NCBI RefSeq assembly: GCF_040712315.1
Contig: NC_134023.1
Location: forward strand, 13,029,442-13,093,441
Direction: 5' to 3'
Length of the DNA: 64,000 nucleotides
Origin: Castanea sativa
Taxonomy: Eukaryota; Streptophyta; Magnoliopsida; Fagales; Fagaceae
Shown here one piece after another: positions 46,609-57,997 of this stretch. The notes beneath the pieces are model-generated. The model saw nothing but the letters and a program-made list of their open reading frames with translations, had not been told where the DNA came from and made no database searches. Every line of letters starts with the position of its first letter. Position 1 is the stretch's first letter. A program made the position numbers and the translations under genes.

Positions 46609-47603
46609 TGTTAAAGACATATTTTATGTAGTTGGCTAATCCTTTGAAAAAATGCAATTTACTTGTAATTTGGTAGATCTAGGATGTGTTTTATACTTCA
46701 AAGAACATGTTGTTCAAGTCTAGTATTAAAGCCATGAATATTGGACCAAGAAACAAGTGAAGAAAATGTGTTCACTAAAGCTGGACAGATAGCTGGACAC
46801 CTGTGGATAGCTAGCTCGACAACTGCTCGACAGATAGCTAACTATCAAGGTTTAATGATGCTTAACAGATACTATCTATCGAGGTATCTATCGATATTAC
46901 GCAAATCATAATTTTCAGATCTGATTTTCGGCCCATGCTTTTTTATTTGTGTAGGGTTTCTTTTCTCACAACCCTAGACATATATAAGGCTTATTTTAGA
47001 AACCGTCACATAGGAGAATACAAAGAGAACATATGCAAAAGGTAACCAAAGCCTTATTCTCTCTAAAAGAAGCTACTACGTCTTTGCGCCTTAGGGTTTT
47101 GTAACCAAGTGCTTCTTGATTTTCATTGTTGATGAAGTGAAGAACTTTGCAGCCAACATTCTTTTTTCTTAAGTTGGTGAGTGAGTCACGTACTGAGATT
47201 CGTACAAAGGAGTTAGTCACGTACTGGGATTCGTCCATCAAATGGTGGCGTTCATATATTGAAGAGTTCAGAGGTTCTGAAGCGGTAGAAGGTTTCTGCT
47301 GTTAGTTCATTTATGGGGATTGTAGAGTCTAAGGATAAAGGTTTTGTACTAGATCTGAAACTTCTCTTTACTATAGTGGTTTGCTTTTCGGGAAGGTTCC
47401 CCCCCAAATTTTTTACTGTGAAACTGGTTGGTTTCATTGGTTTTCTTGGGTCGTCATATCTTGTCTTTTTTTTTTTGCTGCATTATTTGTGACATGATAT
47501 TGATGTTTGTTTGAATTAACAAGTTTTATGCATAATAAATTTAATTAATAACTTGGATTTAAAATTTGTTAAATTGTATCAACGGGGTCTAAAATTTTCA
47601 ACA
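46609..47603 (+). repeat. 5' LTR of the copia element (995 bp)
   Basis: Ends TG...CA. It includes a cluster of GACAGATAGCT / CTATCGAG phrases at about 46785-46905, then TAGACATATATAAGG, a likely TATA box (about 46976-46990), which places the transcription start in the right half. Confidence 0.95.
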
Positions 47604-47672
47604 AGTGGTATCAAAGCGAGTACACTCTGATTAGATTAATTTCTTGAGTATGATTCTTAACCCCCTGTTGTC

Positions 47673-49468
47673 ATGGATCGTGGACAATCTCTTTTGATTC
47701 CTCATTTATTTGATAGCACTAATTATGCATACTGAAAAGTTCAAATGAAAGTTTTCTTGCAGGCTCTAGGTAAACAGATATGGCAAGCTGTTGAAGTTGA
47801 CTGGATTAAGCTAAAGAAATCACCGGTGGATTGGGATGATGCAGCAATCAAAGCGGCAAATTTCAACAGTAGGGCCTTGAATGCTTTGTTTTATGGGGTG
47901 ACCAATGAGGAATTCAAGAAAATATCATCCACAGAAGTTGCCAAGGAAGCATGGACCATTCTTGAGACCACTTATGGAAGTACCGAGGCAGTGAAGACCG
48001 TGAAGCTTCAAAGACTCACTAGTAGTTTTGAAGAAATAAAGATGGAAGAGGATGAGACTTTTGATGAGTTCTATGCTAAACTCAAGGATATTGTGAATTC
48101 TGCCTTCAACCTTGGAGAGTTTATAGCAGAATCCAAACTTGTCAAGAAAATCCTTAGGTGCTTACCTGAAAGATTCGATGCCAAAATCATTGTCATTGAA
48201 ACAAAGGACATTAATCAAATTCCTTTGACTAAGCTTGTAGGGAACCTTAAAACCTATGAGATGGGATTAGGCTCAATGGGAAAATGTGGAAAAAGTAAAA
48301 ACTTGGCTCTTAAGGGTATAGAGGAAGAAATTGAGGACTCTGAAAATGAAGATGAAGATGATGGTGAGGGTGAGGATGAGGATGAGGATCTAACCTTCAT
48401 AACTGATGAAATTATCAAGCTTCTTCAATTTAGGAAAAATGATAAGGGAAAACCTCATAGGAAATATAAATCCTCTAAGAAGGGTAAGAATGAGAAACCC
48501 CTCATCTAATGCCATGAGTGCAAGGGTTTTGGTCATATGAGGATAGAGTGCCCAAACTACTTTATGAAAGAAAATGCCAAGGAGTCAAAAGATAAAGGGT
48601 TGGTTACTATTTGGAGTGACACTGAGAATGACTCTTCTAATGAGTATGTGGATGAATGTAGTCACGTTATGGCCTTTGCTGCCTCAACCGATAGGGTGAT
48701 TATGGAGAGTGCTAGTGACAGTGAGGATTCTTCCGATGAAGAAGTACCTAAGAAGTTGGCCTTTCAGGAAGCCTATGATAAGCTATGCACTGAATTCATA
48801 AAATCTGAAAAGACTTCTCATCTTTGTAGAAAAGAGCTTAATGAGGTAAAAACTAAAAAGCTAATCTATTAGTCAAACTAGATAAGACTACAAGGTTAGT
48901 TGAGACTCTTGTTGTGGAAAACACCTCATTAGAAGAGAAGGTCAAGAATCTCGAGGTTGAGCTTAGTCAAGATAGAACTCAAATAGAGAGGATGTCTAGT
49001 GCAAAGCTTGAAGAAGTCTTGATTGCTCAAAAGCCTAGTTCTGATAAGACTAGCTTAGGATATGCTATTTCCTCCGGCCTCTCTTCTTCCACGGCTTCTA
49101 GATCAAGGACTATCATTGTGCCTCAATCTGAAAAAGGTGATAAAGATATAAAATCCAAATTTTTTTTGGCTAATTCTAAATCCTTTGTTAGACCTCATGT
49201 TTGTCACCATTGTGGTGTTTCTAGACACATTCGTCCTAATTGCTTTAAGTTGTATCCTCAAAAGCAAATGTTCAAACGGTCACAGGTTTCCTCTCAAGGA
49301 CTTATACCTTTGTTTGGAGAGTTATTAAAAATCTTGAGCTTTTTAACTCAATTTCAGGAGAATCTTAATTCTTCTATGTCTTTTAGTAGTCATACTAAGA
49401 TATGTGTCTTTTCATCTTCACGGCCAAAGACTCGTGCTGTGTGGGTGAGAAAAGAGCCTAAGACTTAA
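47673..49468 (+). pseudogene. copia gag pseudogene (UBN2-type capsid, two CCHC knuckles)
   Basis: The probable start is ATG 47673 (MDRGQSLLIPHLFDSTNYAY). An in-frame TGA at 47733-47735 falls where copia gags have Trp. The frame continues at 47736 with a capsid domain including DEFYAKLKDIVNSAFNLGEF and an acidic tract (about 48330-48390). A TAA at 48507-48509 stops it just before the first zinc knuckle (CHECKGFGHMRIEC, 48510-48551). A one-base loss near 48858 shifts the frame again. A coiled-coil-like stretch follows, then a second knuckle CHHCGVSRHIRPNC (49202-49243), and the protein ends at 49468. No pol follows. Confidence 0.9.
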
Positions 49469-51505
49469 TTGCTTTTTCTGTTTATCTTCTGCTTTAATTC
49501 TTTCTATCTAAAGTAGAACTCTCTTTGCTTGATTTCTTATCTACTTTTGGATTCATGCTTTCATACATATGCACATTTCTATCACGCCTTCATGCATTTG
49601 CATCTTTCTTTCATGCATTCATGTTATTTGTCTGTTTTTGTTTGGTTGTTTAGTTTTTATTTTGTTTTGTTTTTAAAATAAAAAATTTGAAAAATCATAA
49701 AAATACAAAAACAGTGTGTGTTTGTGTACATTGGTTCTTGTGAACCTTAAAATGGCCATTGAAACAAAGTTCTCTAAACTTTGTATCATTTGTAGCTTAG
49801 ATGAGCATCTCTATGCACAACTAAGTAAGTGGGCTTTGTGGCTCTTTGTTTGTGATGAGTAAAGTTAAGTGATCTCTTGTACTTAACACTCGCATCACTC
49901 TTTTTTATAGGAAGGACTAGAAAATCCTTAGAGAAATGCATAAATAACTATCTCACCACTGTTATCCGCCAATCATGATATGACATTTGTATGCTTCGGC
50001 ATAGCAAAAGTGCAATGTCAAAAATTTTAACATAAATGGGTATTTCTTTTCTCTCTCTTGTATACCCATGCATGATTTGCTTGATAAAATAAAATATGCA
50101 AAGAAAATAAAAGCAAAAAGAACAAAATACTTTAAAACATGATTGCAAGCATGTTTTCTAGGAGATGTGGGAGTTATAAGATGTACCTCGAATGTGATAG
50201 TCTCCATCAAACAGTTATGATTATGTGTTAGTTAAAGTGATTTCCTCATATTTCATATCTCAAATCGTCATAACATAGAGAAACTTATGCAATCTTACAA
50301 TATTTTTCACACACAACACACAATATTCTTTGCTATTCTTGATACATGTGCGGTACAAAGTGATTTGGCCATCACAAGGTTTACATGTGTTGATGCATCC
50401 TCACTAAATTGCCTTAACTTATTTTTGAAATATAAAATTGGTTAGACTTGTTTAGTGTGTGTGTGTGTGTTTTAGGGAGCTAAATGCTTAACTCTTTGTT
50501 GTTTGAGAGATGAGTTTGAGAGGTTAAAATGTTGGTTGGATCATTGGCTGAGTTGCATGTTTGATTGCATTTATATCTGTGTTTTTCCCTTCTTGAAAAA
50601 CTATTTTTAAGCAATCTCGACACCTCCTCGACACCTCTCGATATCTGGCTTATCTATCGAGATCTTCAGTTGATTTTTTATTGCAATCTCGACACCTCTC
50701 GATTGCTAGATGGATCGATCGAGAAAGTTCTTGTCCCCTCGATAGCTGTTCGATCCATCGAGGTATGCTCGATAACTTCTCGACACCTCTCGATCCATCG
50801 AGATCCTTTGCATGCATTGTTTTTCACATGTTTTGCATATTTCTTTGATCTTGTCATCCATAGCATCTTGTTTCATTACATTCATGCATTTTTATGGATT
50901 CTTTGTATCCCCTTGATCACCTTTATGTTTCTTGGGTAAAGCTTTCTAGCTTTTTGTACCATTTATCAATCATGACAAAAAAGGGGAGAAATTGTGGAAA
51001 TATGTGGATTCTACATGTTAAGGGGAGAAATACATGCCCTTGTAAGTGGGAGATGTGTTTCATCTTGTTAGGGAGAGTGTTTACGTCCTTGCTGTTGTAG
51101 GAGCTTCTTTTAGTTTCTTCTTCTTGTACCTTAGGTCTTGTGACCATGTTTACATACATTGTGCTTATCTTGTATATATATAATGATGTATGTTCTTTTC
51201 ACCTACTTCTACATGCGTTGTTTCTTTTCTATCTTTATACACATGTTTCTTATATTTTGTATGCAATCTATTATTTCTGTTTCACACAACAATGTCTTGA
51301 TGAGTTTTGTTTCAAATGTTTCAGAAATACAGGTTGTCAAAGTCTTCCATGCCATGAACTCTCTTCTTGCAAAGTTTTTCAAGAGTTTGTGTTATGATAG
51401 ATTTTACTGTACATAACAAGTGAGTATAATTTGAGTGATTTATAACTTCTCTCATATGTTCATTTGTTTGTTGTGGTTTTATCACGGATTGCCAAAGGGG
51501 AAGAT
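49469..51505 (+). other. Non-coding 3' half of the copia element interior
   Basis: Two kilobases without coding potential replace pol. The segment at about 49905-50180 is conserved in reverse orientation in the minus-strand relative (about 60890-61245), including AAGGACTAGAAAAT. At 50610-50810 lies a dense cluster of CTCGACACCTCTCGAT / CATCGAG phrases. A (GT)n run is at about 50456-50470. Confidence 0.75.
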
Positions 51506-52527
51506 TGTTAAGGACATATTTTATGTAGTTTGTTAATTCTTTGACAAAACGCACTTTTCTTGTAATTAGGTAGATCTAGGATGTGTTTTATACTTCAAAG
51601 AACATGTTCAAGTCTAGTATTAAAGCCATGAAGATTGGACCAAGAAACAAGTGAAGAAAAGGTGTTCACTAAAGCTGGACAGATAGCTCGACACCTATGG
51701 ACAAATAGCTCGACAGATAGCTCGATACCTGCGGACAAATAGTTCGACAGATAGCTATCTATCAAGGTTTAATGAGGCTCGACAGATACTATATATCGAG
51801 GTATCTATCGAAGTTACGGAAATTAGAATTTTCAGATCTGATTTTCAGCTCATGCTTTTGTATTTGTGTAGGGTTTCTTTTTTCACAACCCTAGACATAT
51901 ATAATGCTTATTTTAGAGGTCGTCACATAAGAGAATACAAGGAGAACATATTTTAAAGGTGACCGAAGCCTTATTCTCTCTAAAAAAAAGCTACTGCGTC
52001 TTTGCGCCTTAGGGTTTTGTAACCAAGTGCTTCTTGATCTTCATTGTTGATGAAGTGAAGAACTTTGTAGCCAACATTCTTCTTTCTCAAGTTGGTGAGT
52101 AAGTCACGTACTGGGATTCGTGCAAAGGAGTTAGTCACGTACTGGAATTCGTGCATCAAAGGGTGGCGTTCATATATTGAAGAGTTCAGAGGTTCTGAAG
52201 CGGTAGAAAGTTTCTGCTGTGAGTTCATCTACGGGGATTGTAGAGTCTAAGGATAAAAGTTTTGTACTACATCTGAAACTTCTCTTTACTATAGTGGATT
52301 GTTTTTCAGGAATGTTTCCCCCCAGGTTTTTTACTGTAAAACTGGTTGGTTTTATTGGTTTTCCTAGGTCATTATATCTTGTCTTATTTATTTTTGTCCA
52401 CTGCATTATTTGTGACATGATATTGATGTTTGTTTGAATTAACAAGTTTTATGCATAATAAATCTAATTAACAACTTGGATTTAAAACTTGTTAAATTTT
52501 ATCAACCGGGGTCTAAATTTTCCAACA
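51506..52527 (+). repeat. 3' LTR of the copia element (1022 bp)
   Basis: Aligns with the 5' LTR throughout. It has additional GACAAATAGCTCGACAG copies in the palindrome cluster (about 51675-51810), which account for much of the length difference. Confidence 0.95.
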
Positions 52528-52799
52528 AAATGAATTTACAAAAGCAATATGGAGATAGAGAAATAAATACCTAAAGGTAGTTGTTTCTCACAGATGAAGT
52601 TTCAACACACACAATCCCCTTATGGGAGAAAATGACAAAAAATCCACAAGATACTTGGATAAATCCTGTGGTTCTAATGTTCCACATCCTTTTGCCATAT
52701 CAACCAATACTTTTTTTTTTTTTTAGAGTTTCAACTTATAGCATCCGCTTCAGATAATTGTACTCTTTATCATCAAATCAAAACAACAATCAATTTTTG

Positions 52800-53188
52800 G
52801 TGTAGGCGGGGATTAAACTCTAGATCTCTTATTCAACCATCAGAACCTCTGAAGATCGAACATTATCTAGTAGTGAGCGGGATGCAATATTCCAATCCAT
52901 TGTCTCCATGTTAGGTTCCAAGTCAAGCTCCAAGTCAAGATATCTCTTTGGTCAAAGATACATGGCAAAACTTCCAACTTCTACAGAGCATGTACACAAT
53001 GAGCTTAATAGTGAAGTTCAATCTATGAAGAGTCAATTAGATGCAAAGCACACTAAAAGGGTAGCTGAATGTGCAGAAATGAAAAACAATTTGAAGTAGA
53101 ACGTGTTGAAAGGGTAGCTAAACATGCAGAAATGGAAGTACAATTTGAAAGACTCCAACAGACTATGCGTGAGGAATTTATGGCAATA
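52800..53188 (+). pseudogene. Possible plant transposase-associated coding fragment
   Basis: Between about 52855 and 53188 the sequence reads as a charged, coiled-coil-rich peptide with RDAIFQSIVSMLGS, a repeated ECAEMK / HAEMEVQFERLQ segment and MREEFMA, with one frameshift near 53090. It resembles the C-terminal tail of plant CACTA-associated transposase proteins, but I am not certain. It is interrupted by the solo LTR at 53194. Confidence 0.3.
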
Positions 53189-53539
53189 CTAGTTGTGGGT
53201 TCCTTTTTTGGAAAGTACCCAAGTTCATTGATGACAAGGGATCCTGGGCCTCCAAGGATGGATGGTTGGACTGAGTCCGGTTCTCCGCAGCCTATTGGGG
53301 TCGTTATATGAACCGGTTTGTGCACAAGTTACATAAAGCTCCTCAAGGCAAAAATGCGATTTCCTCTTAAGCAATAAAATACTATTATAAGTGTTTTAGT
53401 GTCATGAAATGACCCTTTACTCTTATGAAATAAGTAAAATAATTATTTATAATATTCACAATGAGATGGAGATTGAAATAGAACATTTAAGACTTATCTT
53501 TTATTGTGTGAACATTCAAAAGAGTTCCTTCACTTGGTT

Positions 53540-53606
53540 CCCCGAGAGTGATGTCATGATTCCTCGAGCGTGATGTCATGATACCCCGAACATGATGTCG
53601 TGGTTC
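53540..53606 (+). repeat. 23-bp tandem repeat inside the solo LTR
   Basis: About three units of the type TTCCYCGAGMGTGATGTCATGA with a partial fourth. The core GTGATGTCATGA is nearly conserved. Confidence 0.75.
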
Positions 53607-54889
53607 CCAGGGGTACTAGACCTGTAATCCATGGAATCCATAATGTTGATTCCTTGAACTATAGGATCTTTCTCCATGCTTATTGTGCAATGGAGTTTTG
53701 TCCTTTCCCTTTACCTCTATAGGTCTTACATAAGAACAACTATACAATACTCATGTCTTCAAATAATTGTTAGTTTCTCAAATTAGAATATACATTCTAA
53801 TACATATACATATATGTAAATGAATTTTATAAGAATGAGTTAGCCACGAGGATCCTGGCCCCAATTCTCACAGACTTAATGCTTTTGTATAAGACTTGTG
53901 GGATTTGGAACTCAAGTCCAAGTAGCTTTGCTTGGGCACTGTCTTCCAAGATAATCAAGTGATGAGGATTTTGTGAGAGAGAATGATATCTGATGTGTGC
54001 ATGTTTTGGCATATGTTTCTTTGGAGGCTAAGTGATATTTTGAATGATCTCAAGGATATGGGACGAATTCCTCTTCTTTGGCTCTCTTATTTTGTTCCTT
54101 TTTCTCTCCGTTGCTAGGCTATTAAGGCTTTTAGGATTATCCTTTTGAACCTTTGAACTCTCCATTTTTCCCTCCATCTGAATCCCCACTTTTCTCCCTC
54201 TGAATCCCCATTTTTCTCTCCCCTTTTGCTATGTCTTAGTGTTCTTTTTATAGTGGACATGGTCTAGTACCCTAAGCGAGGACGTCCCTAATTTTTTGGG
54301 TAAAACCATGTCCTCTAGTACTTGAAAAAGTGCATTGGGCAGAGGTTTAGCTTAATTAGGCAATTATAACTCAAAAGGGGCATTTGGCTTTAGCTACAAA
54401 TGAAAGATTCCTTCTTGGAAAGCCAAAGGAGTGGGTGGGCTGCTCAATGCAATGGATGACAACTATGATTGAAAGGAAATTGTGGGGAGGTGTCATGCAC
54501 ATAGAGGAACTGAGTTTTCCATTGGTTCATGCATTCCAAGCAAATATATGAACCAAGGAAAAGTGTCGGAATCCTCCTTTCACCAGAAATCACTCCCCTA
54601 CCAACCAAACCACTTCTCCCTTACTACCAACTCAAGATCCCATGGGCTTGGACCATGGGTTACAAGATAATACCTAGTTTTGCTAGATTTTTTAATGGCT
54701 TTTGCTAGAAATTTGAACATACACCTTGGCTTTCCCATATGTCAGCCAATGTGCTCTTCTTAAGGCTTCAAAAGGACACATCAAGGTCTTAAGGTCTTGG
54801 TACTGATTCTTCTTGCTGTATATCCCCTGGCTTGACCGAGATCCTTACTACATGTTCTCTGGCCTAGCCAAGTCTGGGTCATCTTCTTC

Positions 54890-54891
<2 letters not shown>

Positions 54892-54952
<61 letters not shown>
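54892..54952 (+). repeat. (TTA)n microsatellite
   Basis: About 20 uninterrupted TTA units. Confidence 0.97.
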
Positions 54953-54953
<1 letters not shown>

Positions 54954-55096
54954 TCTTTTTTCTTCTTTTTGGAACTTTAGGCCTTCATGGTCCTTCTTAA
55001 CTTTATGAATTGGACCTTCTTTTGTTAAGGCTCATAGTCTTTCCTTACTTTTCATAGAATGGGCTTTCTTGTCAAATTTTGGCCCTCAACACTAGT

Positions 55097-55802
55097 TAAC
55101 CAATCTCAGGTACACCTATCTAATATATATTTTTTGTGGGTCGTTTTGTTGGTGGTGGGATGTGGAAGTTGGTCATTTTGATGATGGTCATTATTGACAA
55201 TATATATACTTATGGTTATGTAGTTTCTTTTGATTAAGTTAAAAATCCTGTTTTGGTGAATTGATTGTCTGACTGTTTGGAAACTTATTTCTGTGCAAGC
55301 ATGTGAGATCAATCTATTCAGGTTGGAAGGACTGAATTGTTTTACTTGTTCAAGTAAAAATGATATCATTTTGGTGAATCGATTGATATATATTATTACT
55401 AAATGGTTAAAAATGATGAGGTAAATTCAAAGCATCTTGAAAGGACTGAGTTGTAGAGATTCTAATTGATTTACTTGTTCAGGCTTTGTGAACTGTTTTG
55501 TAATAATCTACATGTTATTGTGTGAATATCTGTTTAGAATCTAATATATAGTAAAGATGGAGGTGAAGATTATTTCCCCAAATGATCGAAGTTAAATAAA
55601 CTAAGCGCATTTTTGTTTCTCTTTTGGGAAACCAAGTCAAATATTCTAATCCATCTCAATTTTATAAATTATGTTGTTAAAAATACGATTTCTACAACCA
55701 TTCTTCTTCTTTTTTTTGTGTTTTCTTTTTATCTAAGTATTTTACTATTGGTCTTTAGTTGAATAGAAACTTGTGGAAATTGAAATTTTAATTTTAAAAA
55801 TT

Positions 55803-55844
<42 letters not shown>

Positions 55845-56342
55845 TCATTTTTAACCACTTTGAATTTATCTTCATCTCCATCAGCTGACTTATAAACTTG
55901 AAGTGTAGTAGCAGTAGGCTTAAGAACATCTAACAGTTATGCAATATACATGCATTTTGAAAGTTGTGTGTGTGTACACGCATTATAATTAGATTTGATG
56001 ATTGATTATGAAAGAACTTATCAATTATGGGAGTAACAGAGAATATGACTTCAGATAAAATAGAATAGAGGAAAAGAATACATGTGGTTGACCTTAACTA
56101 ATCTGTTGAGGATCCATAGCTGACCCCAAAAATTTGGGATTTAAGGCTTCTTGTTGTTGTTGTTGTTGTTGTATATGATCAGTCTTGTGGTTTACATTTG
56201 TCTCATTGTTGGTATCTTTAGGTATTTTCTGGAGCTCATGTCATGGTTTTAAATGGAATTTTTGTGATAAATTCTATGCTTAGGAATTACCAGTAATAGA
56301 GTGTTATAAATCTAGTACTGGTGTTCCTCTTCTTATGCTATT
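55097..56342. other. Non-genic interval with an (AT)n tract and a non-LTR 3' end
   Basis: (AT)n at about 55806-55842. TTGATTTACTTGTTCAG-type phrases recur around 55330 and 55470, with AAAGGACTGAGTTGT and GAAGGACTGAATTG. The segment at 56035-56171 is described separately. No gene. Confidence 0.5.
56035..56171 (+). mobile_element. 3' end of an RTE-type LINE or derived SINE, with (TTG)n tail
   Basis: GATCCATAGCTGACCCC and TTTGGGATTTAAGGCTT followed by a run of TTG repeats is the characteristic 3' end of plant RTE LINEs and SINEs that copy it (final codons of RTE read ..VADP). Only the last hundred or so bases are present. Confidence 0.6.
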
Positions 56343-57178
56343 TGTTTGTTTGTTTAGACCCCTTAAACAGATTAGTCTTACATTATGAATTAGCCAAGTA
56401 TTTACTTAGTTTAATTATGAGATCTAGGTTAAACACATGCAAACATATTACTTCTTGAGGAAAATTAAAGAAAACATTAATATGATGACCTAGGAAAACT
56501 AATGAAACCAACCAATTTAAGGTAAAAACCTGGGGAGGATTTAACCTAGCTATCCTCAAGGTAAATAAATCCACTATGATAGAATGGAAGATTACAATAG
56601 ATTTAAACCTTAAATTTAAAGCTACCTCAAGTAGAACTTACTAACACGACCACATGCGACTTCGACTCCACAAACTCTTCTATCTTAGATTTACTGAACA
56701 CAAACTCCCCATTTGTGACTTTGAGATCCCACTCAAAGGTTTAGATCATCAACATTTTTTAATCTTGTAGCAACAACTTTAGATCTACCAATTCTAATGG
56801 TATGAGAATGATTTTTGGTAATGACTTTGAAAGGAGAAGGCACAACACCTTTTAGATCTCACAAAAGCATTTCCAAAGTCATCACAAAATGTGTCATAGG
56901 GCTTCCTTTATATACTAGGAGAATAGATCTGAAACCTTAATCACTCAATAGGCTTAACAAGTTGATGATGGGCTTTAATTAAATTCTACAGAGCCCGTCT
57001 TTCGATCAGTCAAACTTGGCATGTTTTGAATTCTTGAACCTGCAGCTTCCTCTTTTTTTGTATTCTAACTTGCAGCCCCTTGAGCATTGTCTGATCAAAC
57101 CTATAGACTTAGGAATTTATATCTAGACAGGGTTGTGCTCACGGTTTTCTAATTGTTCTAAACTTTTAGAACCTAACA
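56343..57178 (-). repeat. 3' LTR of the minus-strand copia element (836 bp)
   Basis: Plus-strand boundaries TGTTTGTTTG and CCTAACA. Its left part matches the window end from 63817, with shared GAATTAGCCAA, AATTATGAGAT, AGGTTAAACACATGCAAAC and AATGAAACCAAC. Confidence 0.88.
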
Positions 57179-57997
57179 GTCTCCCCCTTTGGCAATCCAT
57201 GACAAAAATTACATACAACATGAGATGCTCAAATACAAGGATAACCCAAATAAAATAAAATGCCCAAATACATCACAAATCCCAATCCAATACTTCTAAC
57301 CCAAAAGTTGCAAGAAGAGGCAAAAGGTTTTTATTCGAATGTACCTGTCTTTCTTGAAACACTCAAAAGAGCACATCACCGCATGTGTGGAAATAAAGAC
57401 AAATAAACAATATGAATCATCAAATTAAAGCAAACTAAATCTCCCACTAAGTTAGATACAAAAAAAAAAAAAAATTTCCCTGTTTCAAAAACATATTCAT
57501 CTTCCCCTAAATAAAAACAGTTAAAAACATTTTTCCAAATTTCATCTATTCCTCCCCCTTTTTGTCACGTATTGACAAGGACAACTCAACCAAAGAGTAG
57601 ATAGTAAACATACTCAATAGAGAGAAAGAGACAATATAGAATCAAGGAACCATAAAAAAATAATCAACTCTACAAAAAATAGAGGCAACTCCCCCTATAA
57701 AGAGCAACAACTCCCCCTATAAATAGCATAGGTTTTAAAAACAATTTTGTCCCCTTATAAAAATAGGAAAAACAAAACAAGTTTTTAAGAAAAATAGTTT
57801 TGAGGAAAATTTAGGAGGTGGGGAAAAATAAAGACACATAAGTTGAGAATTCACATGAATACAAATATTCTCTCTTTCAATATATGCAAACTTGACACTA
57901 TATGACCCATAAACAGATGCATGCAAACATTCTAGGCATAACCAGTTAAGACTATACAATATAGATCTCAGTGATATAAAAATTTAGAATGCAATGT

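Larger units (their letters stand above)
46609..52527 (+). mobile_element. Complete non-autonomous Ty1/copia element, 5919 bp, gag only
   Basis: 5' LTR 46609-47603, 3' LTR 51506-52527, both TGTTAA...CAACA. A perfect 5-bp duplication AAATG flanks it (46604-46608 and 52528-52532). The primer-binding site TGGTATCAAAGCGAG at 47606 complements the initiator-Met tRNA end used by many plant copia elements. A polypurine tract (CAAAGGGGAAGAT) precedes the 3' LTR. The 3.9-kb interior holds a broken gag and about 2 kb of non-coding sequence, with no protease, integrase or reverse transcriptase. The LTRs differ by many substitutions, so the insertion is not recent. Confidence 0.95.
53194..55091 (+). mobile_element. 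Solo LTR, 1898 bp, with perfect 5-bp target duplication
   Basis: It begins TGTGGGTTCC and ends GGCCCTCAACA, with CTAGT outside both ends (53189-53193 and 55092-55096). No internal retrotransposon coding or primer site is present, so it is a solo LTR. Inside are a 23-bp tandem repeat (about 53540-53606) and a long (TTA)n microsatellite (about 54892-54952). Superfamily not assigned; the length suggests gypsy. Orientation is inferred from TG/CA only. Confidence 0.8.

Noticed and set aside
46609..52527. Host gene with UBN2 domain at 47.7-49.5 kb
   Set aside because: It lies between two LTRs with a primer site and polypurine tract, so it is retrotransposon gag.
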